Source: Achromobacter anxifer (GTDB lineage: Bacteria > Pseudomonadota > Gammaproteobacteria > Burkholderiales > Burkholderiaceae_B). From it: 64,000 nt of DNA. The DNA lies in the NCBI RefSeq assembly GCF_903652925.1, contig NZ_CAHLAR010000014.1, forward strand, positions 1-64,000, written 5' to 3'. A program made the position numbers and the translations under genes. Shown here one piece after another: positions 1 through 10,081 of the stretch (position 1 is the first letter of the stretch; every line of letters starts with the position of its first letter). The notes beneath the pieces were generated by a model that was not told the DNA's origin, made no database searches, and saw only the letters and a list, made by a program, of their open reading frames with translations.

Positions 1-1
1 C

Positions 2-3000
2 CAGGACGTCGATAAGGGCGACACGCTGACCTACACCGCCTCCGGCCTGCCGCCGGGCCTGACCCTCGATCCGGCCACCGGCCTGATCACCGGCAAGCTC
101 GACTCCTCGGCCTCGCAGGGCGGCAACCATGGCGTCTACGACATCGTCGTCACCGCCACCGACGCCAGCGGCGCCAGCGTCACCCAGTCCTTCACCTGGG
201 ACGTGAAGAACCCCGCTCCGGTCGCCAAGGATGACACCGGCACGACCGACGAGGACACGTCGCTCAACGTCGACGCCGCCCATGGCGTGCTCGCCAACGA
301 CGCCGATCCCGACGGCGACACCATCCGTGTCTCCGAGGTCAACGGCAACGCGGCCAGCGTGGGCCAGCAGATCGCCGGCACGCACGGCGGCACCTTCACG
401 CTCAATGCCGACGGCTCCTACTCCTTCAACCCGGGTTCGGACTTCAAGTCCCTGGGCAACAAGGACTCCACCACCACGTCGATCACCTACACCGTGACCG
501 ACGCCGATGGCGCCAGCACCACCGCGACCTTGACGGTCACCGTCACCGGCACCAATGACCTGCCTATCGTGACCAACGATGCGAAGTCGGTCACCGAGGA
601 CGCGGGCGTCGCCGACGGCAAGCTCAGCGTGAACGGCGCAGTCACGATCCATGACGCCGACAGTGGCGAGTCCGTCTTCAACACCGGCAGCCTCAAGTTC
701 ACCGGCAGCACCCACACCGGCGGCCAGCTGGGCGCGATCTCGATCAACCCGGACGGCACCTACACCTACAAGGTCGACAACGCTGCAGTGCAGTTCCTGA
801 AGGCCGGCCAGACCATCGTCGAGACCTACACGGTCGCTTCCGCCGATGGCACCGCCACCAGCACCATTACCATCACCATCAATGGCACCAACGACGTGCC
901 GACGGTGACTAATGATGCCAAGTCGGTCACCGAAGACGCGGGCGTCGCCGACGGCAAGCTCAGCGTGAACGGCGCGGTCACGATCCACGACGCCGACAGT
1001 GGCGAATCGGTCTTCAACACCGGCAGCCTCAAGTTCACCGGCAGCACCCACACCGGCGGCCAGCTGGGCGCGATCTCGATCAACCCGGACGGCACCTACA
1101 CCTATAAGGTCGACAACGCCGCCGTGCAGTTCCTGAAGGCAGGCCAGACCATTGTCGAGACCTACACGGTCGCCTCCGCCGACGGCACCGCCACCAGCAC
1201 CATTACCATCACCATCAATGGCACCAACGACGTGCCGACGGTGACCAATGATGCCAAGTCGGTCACCGAGGACGCGGGCGTCACCAACGGTAAGCTCAGC
1301 GTGAACGGCGCGGTCACGATCCACGACGCCGACAGTGGCGAGTCGACGTTCAACACCGGCAGCCTCAAGTTCACTGGCAGCACCCACACTGGCGGCCAGC
1401 TGGGCGCGATCTCGATCAACCCGGACGGCACCTACACCTACAAGGTCGACAATGCCGCCGTGCAATTCCTGAAGGCCGGCCAGACCATCGTCGAGACCTA
1501 CACGGTCGCTTCCGCCGATGGCACCGCCACCAGCACCATCACCATCACCATCAACGGCACCAATGACGCGCCGGTGATCCAGGCCCAGACCAATCAGGGC
1601 CTGGAAGACCACACGGTGTCCGGCAACGTACTCGTGGGCGCAAGCGACGCCGACAACGACGCGTTGAGTGTCGCCGAGTTCACAATCAACGGCACGAAGT
1701 ACGCCGCCGGCGCGACCGCCAACATCGTGGGCGTGGGCTTGCTGATCATCAAGACCGACGGCAGCTATGTCTTCACGCCGAACGCCAATTGGAACGGGGT
1801 GGTCCCGCAGGTCACTTACACCGTCACGGACGGCACGGCCAAGGTCTCCTCCACGCTGAATATCGACATCCTGCCCGTCAACGACGCGCCGATCTCCCAG
1901 GATGGTTCCGGCCACGTCACGGAAGGCAAGAGCTACACGTTCGGCACGAAGGACTTCGCGTTCTCCGATCCGGTGGAAGGCCATTCGATGAAGTCGGTGA
2001 TCATCGACTCGCTGCCGTCCGGCGGCACGCTGACCATCAACGGCCAGCAAGTCACGGCGGGCCAGGAAATCAGTGCGGCCGACCTGACGAGCGGCAAGCT
2101 GATATACACGCCGAATGCCTCGAACGTGGGCGAAAACGCCGGCGCGTCCTTCCAGTTCCACGTCAAGGACACCGGCGGCACCGCCAACGGCGGCCAGGAC
2201 TCGTCCAGCCAGCAGACGTTCACGCTGCACGTTGACCAGTTCGCGACCGGCAACAACGGCGACGAAACGGTCAAGGGTGGTTCTGGCGACGACGTGCTGC
2301 TGGGCGACCAGGGCGGCATGCTGAAGAACGTGACGCCGGGCGCCAGCTACAACATCGCGCTGGTGCTGGACCTCTCCGGCTCGATGGCCAACAAGTGGGG
2401 CTCGGGCTCCAGCCGCGAATCTCGTCTGGATACCGCCAAGAAGGCCCTCAAGGCCTTGCTGGAGAATCAACTGGCGATCCACGACGGCACCATCAACGTG
2501 TCGCTCATCACCTTCGAAGGCGACTACGGCAGTCGGCTGCAAAAGGAGATCTCGGGCCTGACGTCCGCCAACGTCGACCAGATGGTCAACATCCTCATGG
2601 GTCTGCAGACTGGTGGAGGCACACCCTACGGTGAGGCGTTCCGCGAGGCCACGAACTGGCTCAATGGTCAGCCGACGACCGACGCCAACGGCAACGCATT
2701 CAAGAACCTGACCTTCTTCCTGACGGACGGCGAACCCACTACTGAGTGGAATTACAACCGCGACACCGAATTTGGCCGCCTGGCCGACGTGAGCGACGTC
2801 CACGGCATCGGCATCGGTTCGGGCGTATCCACCAGCACGCTCAACAAGTACGACAACACCGGCGGCCGCTTCACCAGCGGTGGCCAGACCTACGTGGACT
2901 TCAGCGGCAACACGGGTGCGAACAACGTCGCCGACTGGAAGACGGATGGAACCGGTTCCGTGGCGAAGAGCGGCGGTGCAATGCGCATCACCGACTCGAC

Positions 3001-4225
3001 GCCGGACGGCCAGGCGTACACCGTGACCATGAATGCCGCCAACAAGATCGTGGTCACCAATACCGCCGGCGCCTCGTTCGGCTTCGACGCCAGCGTAGGC
3101 AACAAGGGTACGGGCGACACTTTCAAGTGGGTTCTGCTGAAGTGGAACGGCACCGAATGGAAGGAAGTCGAATCGGGCAGCGAGGCCAACACCAAGACCG
3201 CGGGCATCTACGGACCTGGCGAGTACCTGTACCAGTTCATCGTCAACGACAAGAGCTCGGGCAGCGGCGCGTTCCGCGTGGATATCGACAATATCCGCAC
3301 GTACACCACCGGCCGCACCGATAACTCGCAGGTCGTGTTGAGCCCGTCTGATCTGGAATCGGCGTTGATCAGCGGCAGCACGACCAACGAGCTGGCGCCG
3401 GTTGGCAACGACAAGATCTTCGGCGGCGACGGCAACGACATCCTGTTCGGGGATTCGATCAACACCGACTATCTGCCTTGGGGCGTCAACGGCAACCCCG
3501 TCAAGCCCACGGACTATCTGGACGGTTCTGGCCTGGACGGACTGAAGCAGTTCCTGCTGCTGAAGAACGGCGTACAGCCCACGGATGCCGATCTGCACAA
3601 GTTCATCTCGGACAACCACGCGATCTTCGACGTGCAGGGCGACACCCGCGGGGGCAATGACGAGCTGCACGGCGGCAACGGCAACGACATCATCTATGGC
3701 CAGGGCGGCAACGACACCCTGTACGGCGATGATGGCAATGATACGCTCTACGGCGGCGCCGGCAACGACACCCTGTATGGCGGCAACGGCAACGACACGC
3801 TGTACGGTGGGGACGGCAACGATGTCCTGATCGGCGGCAAGGGCAACGACACCCTTGTCGGCGGCGCGGGCAGCGATACGTTCAAGTGGGAACTCAACGA
3901 CCAGGGCGCCATTGGCACTCCGGCCGTCGACACGATCAAGGACTTCTCGATCCTGAAGCCGGTCGATGGCGGCGACATCCTGGACCTGAAGGAACTGCTG
4001 GTGGGCGAGAAGGACAGCACGCTGACGCAGTACCTGAACTTCCGCAAGGAAGGCAACGACACGGTCATCGACGTCAACACCAAGGGCCAGATCGGCCAAG
4101 GTGCGGATCAGCAGATCGTGCTCCAGAACGTCGACCTGACGCATGACGCCAACGGCCAGACCCTGAGCAACCAGGCCATCATCAACGACCTGCTGCAAAA
4201 GGGTAAGCTGAACGTCGACCACTAA
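2..4225 (+). CDS. Giant LapA/BrtA-type RTX adhesin, 3' part (5' end outside window)
   Basis: The frame is open from the first base of the window, so the start lies upstream; 1407 residues are visible. In order they show a putative-Ig (He_PIG) domain to about nt 200, a VCBS/cadherin-like domain, three near-identical 112-residue VCBS repeats (nt 569-1576), two further cadherin-like domains, and a von Willebrand A domain from about nt 2340. The VWA MIDAS reads DLSGS at nt 2368-2382 with TDGEP near nt 2722. RTX nonapeptides GGxGNDxLY follow (about nt 3671-3878), then a roughly 110-residue C-terminus typical of type I secretion substrates. The protein is expected to be exported by a LapBCE-type transporter and to act in surface attachment and biofilm. 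The next gene encodes a shorter paralog and LapG/LapD follow, which supports a Lap-system substrate. The N-terminal retention module and cleavage site of this copy cannot be seen. Confidence 0.93.
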   Translation, partial: QDVDKGDTLTYTASGLPPGLTLDPATGLITGKLDSSASQGGNHGVYDIVVTATDASGASVTQSFTWDVKNPAPVAKDDTGTTDEDTSLNVDAAHGVLANDADPDGDTIRVSEVNGNAASVGQQIAGTHGGTFTLNADGSYSFNPGSDFKSLGNKDSTTTSITYTVTDADGASTTATLTVTVTGTNDLPIVTNDAKSVTEDAGVADGKLSVNGAVTIHDADSGESVFNTGSLKFTGSTHTGGQLGAISINPDGTYTYKVDNAAVQFLKAGQTIVETYTVASADGTATSTITITINGTNDVPTVTNDAKSVTEDAGVADGKLSVNGAVTIHDADSGESVFNTGSLKFTGSTHTGGQLGAISINPDGTYTYKVDNAAVQFLKAGQTIVETYTVASADGTATSTITITINGTNDVPTVTNDAKSVTEDAGVTNGKLSVNGAVTIHDADSGESTFNTGSLKFTGSTHTGGQLGAISINPDGTYTYKVDNAAVQFLKAGQTIVETYTVASADGTATSTITITINGTNDAPVIQAQTNQGLEDHTVSGNVLVGASDADNDALSVAEFTINGTKYAAGATANIVGVGLLIIKTDGSYVFTPNANWNGVVPQVTYTVTDGTAKVSSTLNIDILPVNDAPISQDGSGHVTEGKSYTFGTKDFAFSDPVEGHSMKSVIIDSLPSGGTLTINGQQVTAGQEISAADLTSGKLIYTPNASNVGENAGASFQFHVKDTGGTANGGQDSSSQQTFTLHVDQFATGNNGDETVKGGSGDDVLLGDQGGMLKNVTPGASYNIALVLDLSGSMANKWGSGSSRESRLDTAKKALKALLENQLAIHDGTINVSLITFEGDYGSRLQKEISGLTSANVDQMVNILMGLQTGGGTPYGEAFREATNWLNGQPTTDANGNAFKNLTFFLTDGEPTTEWNYNRDTEFGRLADVSDVHGIGIGSGVSTSTLNKYDNTGGRFTSGGQTYVDFSGNTGANNVADWKTDGTGSVAKSGGAMRITDSTPDGQAYTVTMNAANKIVVTNTAGASFGFDASVGNKGTGDTFKWVLLKWNGTEWKEVESGSEANTKTAGIYGPGEYLYQFIVNDKSSGSGAFRVDIDNIRTYTTGRTDNSQVVLSPSDLESALISGSTTNELAPVGNDKIFGGDGNDILFGDSINTDYLPWGVNGNPVKPTDYLDGSGLDGLKQFLLLKNGVQPTDADLHKFISDNHAIFDVQGDTRGGNDELHGGNGNDIIYGQGGNDTLYGDDGNDTLYGGAGNDTLYGGNGNDTLYGGDGNDVLIGGKGNDTLVGGAGSDTFKWELNDQGAIGTPAVDTIKDFSILKPVDGGDILDLKELLVGEKDSTLTQYLNFRKEGNDTVIDVNTKGQIGQGADQQIVLQNVDLTHDANGQTLSNQAIINDLLQKGKLNVDH
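569..1576 (+). repeat. Three tandem 336-bp VCBS repeats
   Basis: Three head-to-tail in-frame units of exactly 336 bp (112 codons) start at about 569, 905 and 1241. Each begins [13 protein letters not shown] and ends near TITINGTND. Copies differ by a few mostly silent changes; amino acid differences include VADG versus VTNG and ESVF versus ESTF. Such identity at DNA level suggests recent amplification or gene conversion, and more copies may lie upstream in other strains. Confidence 0.95.
3671..3878 (+). repeat. RTX calcium-binding nonapeptide array
   Basis: About seven consecutive 27-bp units encode GGxGND(T/I/V)LYG-type nonapeptides in the first adhesin. This is the Ca2+-binding beta-roll that folds after type I export. 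A weaker, more degenerate array occurs at the same place in the paralog (about 6715-6870). Confidence 0.9.
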
Positions 4226-4237
4226 GCAGCAAGCCAC

Positions 4238-4261
4238 GGGAAGGCCGGCGACGGCCTTCCC
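4238..4261 (+). terminator. Hairpin after first adhesin gene
   Basis: A perfect 10-bp inverted repeat (GGGAAGGCCG / CGGCCTTCCC, 4-nt loop) lies 13 nt after the stop codon. No clear T-tract follows, so it may be a weak terminator or an mRNA-stabilising hairpin between the two adhesin genes. Confidence 0.5.
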
Positions 4262-4392
4262 GGCTGCACGAAGCCTCATCTTGCAGTAACCCGACAGCTG
4301 CTTCTTAACCCTATCAATATCGACAGTATCGGGCCGAAGCAGCGCCATCTAGTATCTGGCCATCTTGGACAACCCTCTGAAAGGGGGCCAAC

Positions 4393-7290
4393 ATGGCCAG
4401 TACTTCTTCCGCAATCGTCAACGAAATCTCCGGTCGCGCATGGCTGCGCAACAGCGACGGATCCCTGACGGAACTCCATCAAGGCAGCAAGGTCCCCGCC
4501 GGCAGCGACATCGTCACTGCGTCGGGCGCCACGGTTTCCCTCCAAGTCGGGAATGGCGTGCCGATCGTCATTGGCGAAGGCCGCGAGGTCGCGCTCACCA
4601 GCGACGTCACCGGCCCCCTGGCCGATCCGTCCGAGGCCGCGATGGCCCTGCCCTCAGGAACCGACTCTGATCGCTTGCTAGCCGCCTTGAGCGACGGCCG
4701 CGACCCCTTCGACGAACTGGATCCTACCGCGGCCGTCACGGCCGGCGGCGGCGATGCCGGCGGCAGCAGCTTTGTCCGGCTGGCCCGCATTCTTGAAGCC
4801 ACCAATCCGCTGGAACAGTCCTACTCTCCGCTCAACCGCGGGGACGATATCCTGCCCCGCGTGCACAGTGCCGCTGCGGCCGGCTTAGACGACGAGACCT
4901 CCACGCCGCCCGTCGTCGGCGGCAACGGCGTCCCCAGTTCGACCGCCATTTCCGGCACGTCAGGGATCGATGCCCAGACCGGCGTGCGCTATGACGTCTC
5001 CACCCATTTCTCCGATCCGGACGCCAGCGACAAGCTGACCTACACCGCCACCGGCCTGCCGCCTGGCCTCAGCATCGACCCGGACACCGGCGTCATCAGC
5101 GGCAACATCAACCATGCCGCCTCACAGGGCGGCAACAACGGCGTCTACACCGTCACCGTCAGCGCGACCGACCCGCCCGGCGCGACGACTTCCCAAACCT
5201 TCACCTGGGACGTCGCCAATCCCGCGCCTGCCGCAGTCGACGACGCCGGCGCCACGGATGAAAAGACCTCCCTCAATGTCGATGCGCGCAATGGCGTGCT
5301 GGCCAACGACTCCGACCCGGATGGCGACACGCTGACGGTCACGCAGGTCAACGGCAACCCGGCCTATGTAGGCACGGCAATCGCCGGCAGCAATGGGGGC
5401 TTGTTCACGCTGAACGCCGATGGCTCCTACACTTTTGAGCCGGGCTCGGCCTTCCAGCATCTGGCCGCCGGTGACAAGGCCCACAGTTCAGTTACTTACA
5501 CCGTTTCCGACGGCGAAGGCGGCACCAGCACAGCGACGCTCACGATCGAAATTACCGGCACCAACCAGGCGCCGGTAATCCTGCCCCACATCAACCAGGT
5601 CCTGGAAGACCACTCGGCATCCGGCAACGTGCTCGGCGGCGCGACCGATGCCGACAACGATGTGCTGAGCGTTGCCACCTACACCGTCGACGGCGCGAAG
5701 TATGTCGCGGGCAACACGGCATACATAGCGGGCGTGGGCTCGATCCTCATCAATGCCAACGGCAGCTATACATTCACGCCGGATGCGGATTGGAACGGCG
5801 CGGTGCCGCAGATCAGCTATACCGTGACGGATGGCTCTGTCACGACGTCATCCACCTTGGACATTGGCGTCCTGTCCGTCAACGATGCGCCGCTGTCGAG
5901 AGACGGCTCCGCTACTGCAGTGGCTGGCGAGCGCTACGTGTTTAGCCTGGACGACTTCCCCTTCTCCGATCCGGCGGAAGGCCATTCGATGAAGTCGGTA
6001 ATCATAGATTCGCTCCCCCTATTTGGCACGCTGCTCCTGAACGGCGAGGCGATCACGCCAGGACGCGAAATCAGCCTGGCAGACCTGGCCAACGGCAAAC
6101 TGACGTTTCAACCCGACGCTGACAACTTCCGCTACATCGATGGTTCGACCTTCGAGTTCCGTGTCAAGGATACCGGCGGCACCGCCAACGGCGGCCAGGA
6201 CACCTCACATCAGCAGACGTTCAAGCTGAGCACTGGCGAGCTTGTCGTTGGCAGCAACGACCACGGCGACCGCGATAGTACTCTCCACCTTTTGAGGGGC
6301 CTCGACGGCAATGACGTGATGCTGGGCGACCAAGGCGGCGTACTGGGGATTCCTCCTCTCCCACCAAACACCGCCGGCGGATGGGTCTATCCAGATCATT
6401 CCGAGCGGGAAATCCAGGCTAAAAGCGGCTTAGGCCATGTGCTGGCTCCGCTGGACAGGGACGAGATCTTGGGCAACGGCGGTTCAGACATTCTGTTCGG
6501 CGACGCCATCAATACGGACTTCTTGCCCTGGGGCGTCGATGGCAACCCAGCCAGGCCTGAGGGCCTGCTCGACGGGTCTGGCCTATGGGCGCTCAAGGAA
6601 TTCCTGCTTCTGAAGAATGGCGTGCCACCTACGGATGCCGATCTGCACCGGTTCATCTCGGACAACCACGACATGCTCGACGTGCAGGGCGATACACGTG
6701 GCGGGGCGGACTACCTGTATGGAGGTGAAGGCGATGACATCCTTTACGGCCAAGGTGGCAACGACTGGCTCCTAGGCGGCCCAGGCCAAGACATTCTATC
6801 GGGCGGCACTGGCGACGACATCCTGAGAGGCAACGGAGGAAACGATGTCCTGATTGGCGGCATGGGCGATGACATCATGAGCGGTGATGGCTATGACCTC
6901 TATGACCGGGGCAGTCCGTATAGCGAAGGCAGCGACACGTTCAAGTGGACATTCAACGATCAGGGCACGATCACCGCCCCGGCAGTGGATACGGTCAAGG
7001 ACTTCTCGATCCTGAAACCTGTCGAAGGCGGCGACATCCTGGATCTGCAGGGATTGCTGGTCGGCGAGAACGACGGCAACCTCACCAAGTATCTGGACTT
7101 CCGCAAGGAAGGCAATAACACGGTCATCGACGTGAATACCCAGGGCAAGCTAAGCATCCAGGGTGCGGATCAGAAGATCGTGCTGGAAAACGTCGATCTC
7201 ACCCACGATGCCAACGGCCAGTTCATGAGCAACCAGGCCATCATCAATGACCTGCTGCAAAAGGGAAAGCTGGTCGTAGACCACGGCTAG
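4393..7290 (+). CDS. LapA-type retained RTX adhesin, short paralog with LapG cleavage site
   Basis: 965 residues; ATG preceded by a GGGGG ribosome site. Residues 1-110 form a compact LapA-like retention module. A TAAV motif at residues 112-115 (Ala113-Ala114 encoded at 4729-4734) matches the dialanine cleaved by LapG, which in P. fluorescens LapA is at residues 108/109. Then come a He_PIG domain (about 185-285), three cadherin/VCBS-like domains (about 285-620), a degenerate RTX block (about 760-850) and the same C-terminal secretion region as the upstream adhesin. Compared with that paralog it lacks the tandem 112-residue repeats and the VWA domain, which is replaced by a short linker around residues 645-690. 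The protein is predicted to be held in the outer membrane by its N-terminus and released by the LapG encoded next door. Confidence 0.92.
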   Translation: MASTSSAIVNEISGRAWLRNSDGSLTELHQGSKVPAGSDIVTASGATVSLQVGNGVPIVIGEGREVALTSDVTGPLADPSEAAMALPSGTDSDRLLAALSDGRDPFDELDPTAAVTAGGGDAGGSSFVRLARILEATNPLEQSYSPLNRGDDILPRVHSAAAAGLDDETSTPPVVGGNGVPSSTAISGTSGIDAQTGVRYDVSTHFSDPDASDKLTYTATGLPPGLSIDPDTGVISGNINHAASQGGNNGVYTVTVSATDPPGATTSQTFTWDVANPAPAAVDDAGATDEKTSLNVDARNGVLANDSDPDGDTLTVTQVNGNPAYVGTAIAGSNGGLFTLNADGSYTFEPGSAFQHLAAGDKAHSSVTYTVSDGEGGTSTATLTIEITGTNQAPVILPHINQVLEDHSASGNVLGGATDADNDVLSVATYTVDGAKYVAGNTAYIAGVGSILINANGSYTFTPDADWNGAVPQISYTVTDGSVTTSSTLDIGVLSVNDAPLSRDGSATAVAGERYVFSLDDFPFSDPAEGHSMKSVIIDSLPLFGTLLLNGEAITPGREISLADLANGKLTFQPDADNFRYIDGSTFEFRVKDTGGTANGGQDTSHQQTFKLSTGELVVGSNDHGDRDSTLHLLRGLDGNDVMLGDQGGVLGIPPLPPNTAGGWVYPDHSEREIQAKSGLGHVLAPLDRDEILGNGGSDILFGDAINTDFLPWGVDGNPARPEGLLDGSGLWALKEFLLLKNGVPPTDADLHRFISDNHDMLDVQGDTRGGADYLYGGEGDDILYGQGGNDWLLGGPGQDILSGGTGDDILRGNGGNDVLIGGMGDDIMSGDGYDLYDRGSPYSEGSDTFKWTFNDQGTITAPAVDTVKDFSILKPVEGGDILDLQGLLVGENDGNLTKYLDFRKEGNNTVIDVNTQGKLSIQGADQKIVLENVDLTHDANGQFMSNQAIINDLLQKGKLVVDHG

Positions 7291-7302
7291 GCTGTACCCC
7301 GC

Positions 7303-7345
7303 GGAGGCCGCAGCGGCCCTCCCCGCCTTGCACGGCGCATTTTTT
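7303..7345 (+). terminator. Possible terminator between adhesin paralog and lapG
   Basis: An imperfect G+C stem (GGAGG-CC paired with GG-CCTCC, one bulge) begins 12 nt after the adhesin stop, and six T residues lie at 7340-7345. The 17-nt distance between stem and T-run makes this a weak candidate; it could also attenuate read-through into lapG. Confidence 0.35.
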
Positions 7346-7377
7346 CCAAAGGGCACCTCTAAGATGCCCGGAAAAAT

Positions 7378-8076
7378 GTGAAAATCCGTTTCATGCCATC
7401 GACTCGCCGTTTCCGCCGCACGCTGAATCTGTGCCGATTGGTTTTGCTATGCCTGGCTTGCGGCTGGGGCGGAAGCTCCGCCCTGGAAGTGAACGCCGAC
7501 CGGCTGCAAAGCCTGTCGGCCAGCCGCTATGGCGCCAAGGGCGCCAAGGCGGTGTCCAGTTGGCTGGAGCTGATCCGCAACCCGCCCCCCGCGCAGGAAC
7601 GTGACAAGCTGACGCTGGCCAACGATTTCTGGAACCGCTCCCTGCTGTCCGGCGAGGACATCAATATATGGAAGCAGGCCGACTATTGGGCCACGCCGCT
7701 GGAGTCGCTGGGCAAAGGCGCCGGCGACTGCGAAGACTATGTCATCGGCAAGTACTTCACCTTGTTGGCATTCGGCGTCCCCGCTAATAAACTGCGCTTC
7801 ATTTATGTGCGCGCCCGCATCGGCGGCGCGGCCAGCAGCAGCCAGGTCGCCCACATGGTGCTGGGCTATTACGAAACCCCGAATGCAGTGCCGCTGGTGC
7901 TGGACAGCCTGATCTCAACGATCTTGCCCGCCACGCAGCGCCGTGACCTGACCCCCGTCTTCAGTTTCAACGCCGACGGCGTCTACGTCGATGGCAAACC
8001 CGCCGCGCCGGTTGACCGCCTCAGCCGCTGGCGTGATCTTCTTCAACGCATGGAACGGGAAGGCGTACGCCCCTGA
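7378..8076 (+). CDS. lapG: LapG-type periplasmic cysteine protease (BTLCP family)
   Basis: 232 residues from GTG; an in-frame ATG at 7393 is an alternative start. A signal peptide (hydrophobic LVLLCLACGW, about residues 21-30) indicates a periplasmic enzyme. The bacterial transglutaminase-like cysteine proteinase triad is visible: Cys118 in GAGDCEDY, His159 in QVAHMVLG and Asp176 in LVLDSL. The spacing (41 and 17) resembles LapG Cys134/His172/Asp189. Asp117, Glu119 and Asp120 around the catalytic Cys correspond to the Ca2+ ligands described for LapG. It is expected to cleave the dialanine site of the adhesin encoded just upstream, releasing it from the cell surface when c-di-GMP is low. The stop codon sits just before lapD, so the two genes are probably cotranscribed. 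Confidence 0.93.
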   Translation: MKIRFMPSTRRFRRTLNLCRLVLLCLACGWGGSSALEVNADRLQSLSASRYGAKGAKAVSSWLELIRNPPPAQERDKLTLANDFWNRSLLSGEDINIWKQADYWATPLESLGKGAGDCEDYVIGKYFTLLAFGVPANKLRFIYVRARIGGAASSSQVAHMVLGYYETPNAVPLVLDSLISTILPATQRRDLTPVFSFNADGVYVDGKPAAPVDRLSRWRDLLQRMEREGVRP

Positions 8077-8093
8077 TGTCCGGAAATAAGACT

Positions 8094-10052
8094 ATGTCCA
8101 TACTTCGACAGTTGCTGCTCAGCGTTACCCTTGCCATCGGCGTCATCCTGCTGGGCACGCTGGCGCTCAGCGTGAACTCCGCTAGGGAATACCTGTCCGG
8201 ACAATTGCAGGTGCAAAGCACGGACGCCGCCGTGTCGTTGGCGCTGTCGCTTTCGCAGCCCGCGAACAACGACCCGGTCGTGCAGGAGCTGCTCGTGTCG
8301 GCGCTGTACGACGGCGGACACTTCTCGCTGGTACGGCTGTCCGATCCTGAAGGCAAGGTTCTGATCGAGCGCAAATCCACGGCCACCGCAACCTCGGTTC
8401 CCGCCTGGTTCCAGGCGCTGGCGCCGCTGACCGCGCAATCCGCCAGCCACGCCGTCAGCGACGGCTGGCGCCAGATCGGCGAAGTGACGCTGGTGGCAAA
8501 CGACGCCTATGCCTGGGAAGCCCTGTGGCGCAGCAGCCTCAAGATGATTGCGCTGGTGGTGGGCGCAGGCATTCTGTGGGCGGTGTTCGCCTTCATGCTG
8601 GTGGGCTGGATCAAGAACCGCCTGCTGCGCGAAATCAGCGACCACGTGCGCGGCATCGGCCAGGAATCTCCGACCGAACAGGTCGAGGCCCGCGTGCCCG
8701 AACTGTCCGGAGTGGTGCAGGCCTTGAACCAGACGCGCGAACGTATCCACGCCAGCGTCGAGGAACAGAACGCCAAGATCGAATCGCTGGAACTGGAACT
8801 GAACCAGGATCCGGTCACTGGCCTGCCGAACCGCAAGTACTTCGTCAACGAGTTCCGCCGCGCGCTGGAAGCGCCCGCCGTCACTACGGGCCGCGGCATC
8901 GACGGCGGCCATATCCTGGTGTTCCGCCAGCGCGACCTTGCGGACCTGAACCGCCACATGCCGCGCGAATTCATCGATCAATGGTTGCGCACGGCATGCG
9001 AACGCATCCGTGGCACCCTCAAGAGCATGCACGTTGCCTCGCCCCTGCTGGCCCGCATGAACGGCTCGGATTTCGCGCTGCTGCTGCCAGGCTGCGCGGC
9101 GCCCCAGGCCATGATGGTCGCGGAACAGGTACGCGCGGACCTGCACGCTTCGCGCATTCCCGTCGGTGAGGGGCATCTCTGCCGCTGGGCGCAGGCCATG
9201 ACCGACTATGGCCACGGCAGCCAGGCCGGTCCGGTGCTGGCGCGCCTGGACTTCGGGCTGATGCGCGCGGAAAGCGCGGGCAACGACCAGGTCGTGATCG
9301 CGGGCGCGACCGATATGCAGTCTCCGTCGGAATCGGGCGAGCGCGCCTGGAAGGACGCGATCCAGTCCGCTCTGGAAGATCACCGCTTCGAACTGGCCAT
9401 GGAACCCTTGCAGGCCATCGATGGCAGCACTGTCCGCGTCGAGGCCATGCTGATGCTGCGCACCGCCGCCGACCAGGTGCCGATCCCCGCCACCCTGTTC
9501 ATCCCGCCGGCCGTGCGCCTGGACCTGGTGGCCGACTGCGATCTGGAAGCGGTGAGCCTGGGGCTGGATTGGCTGGCGGCGAACCCTGGCGAACTCGCCG
9601 TCCGGGTGGCACTGCCCTCGTTGCGCGGCCAGAAATTCTTCCGCCAGCTGGCCTTGCTGCTGACGGAACACCGGCCGCTGGCGCGCCGTCTGTACCTGGA
9701 AATCGACGCGCACGGTCTGGTGGAGTGCCACGAGCAGATCGCCACGCTGGCCCGCGTGGCGTCGGAGTTCGGCGCGCATATCGGCGTGCGCAGGCTGGCG
9801 CAGCAGTTTGGCGCGGTGGCGCAATTGCACACCCTGCCTCTGTCGTATGTGAAGTTGGGCGGCGGCTTCGTCGGCGGCATGTCCCAAAGCCCCGGCAGCC
9901 AGCAGCTGACGGCGTCGGTGCTGGAAACTGCTCGCGGCTTGAATATCGCGGTCTATGCCGAGGATGTGCCGGACGCCGAAACGCAGCGCATCCTGGCCAA
10001 GCTGGGCATAGGCATCATGCGCGGTCCTGGCGTCAGGACGGCCGCGGCCTGA
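8094..10052 (+). CDS. lapD: LapD-type c-di-GMP receptor (degenerate GGDEF-EAL)
   Basis: 652 residues from the ATG at 8094; an ATG at 8076 overlaps the lapG stop as TGATG and is an alternative. The 8094 start is preferred because a GGAAA site lies upstream, the N-terminus then reads MSILRQLL like LapD, and the output-domain tryptophan becomes residue 125, the number of the LapG-binding Trp in P. fluorescens LapD. Order: TM helix, periplasmic LapD/MoxY output domain (DGWRQIG at 123-129), second TM about 150-170, HAMP with signalling helix, GGDEF domain with NGSDF in place of GGDEF, and EAL domain with EAM in place of EAL. Both domains are therefore predicted inactive and the EAL a c-di-GMP sensor. 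With c-di-GMP bound, it should sequester LapG and keep the adhesin on the surface. Confidence 0.93.
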   Translation: MSILRQLLLSVTLAIGVILLGTLALSVNSAREYLSGQLQVQSTDAAVSLALSLSQPANNDPVVQELLVSALYDGGHFSLVRLSDPEGKVLIERKSTATATSVPAWFQALAPLTAQSASHAVSDGWRQIGEVTLVANDAYAWEALWRSSLKMIALVVGAGILWAVFAFMLVGWIKNRLLREISDHVRGIGQESPTEQVEARVPELSGVVQALNQTRERIHASVEEQNAKIESLELELNQDPVTGLPNRKYFVNEFRRALEAPAVTTGRGIDGGHILVFRQRDLADLNRHMPREFIDQWLRTACERIRGTLKSMHVASPLLARMNGSDFALLLPGCAAPQAMMVAEQVRADLHASRIPVGEGHLCRWAQAMTDYGHGSQAGPVLARLDFGLMRAESAGNDQVVIAGATDMQSPSESGERAWKDAIQSALEDHRFELAMEPLQAIDGSTVRVEAMLMLRTAADQVPIPATLFIPPAVRLDLVADCDLEAVSLGLDWLAANPGELAVRVALPSLRGQKFFRQLALLLTEHRPLARRLYLEIDAHGLVECHEQIATLARVASEFGAHIGVRRLAQQFGAVAQLHTLPLSYVKLGGGFVGGMSQSPGSQQLTASVLETARGLNIAVYAEDVPDAETQRILAKLGIGIMRGPGVRTAAA

Positions 10053-10081
10053 ACCAGCCCGCGGCTGCCCGCAGGGTCGCC

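Noticed and set aside
569-1576. CRISPR-like regular repeats
   Set aside because: The repeats are 336 bp, in frame and without spacers; they encode VCBS domains.
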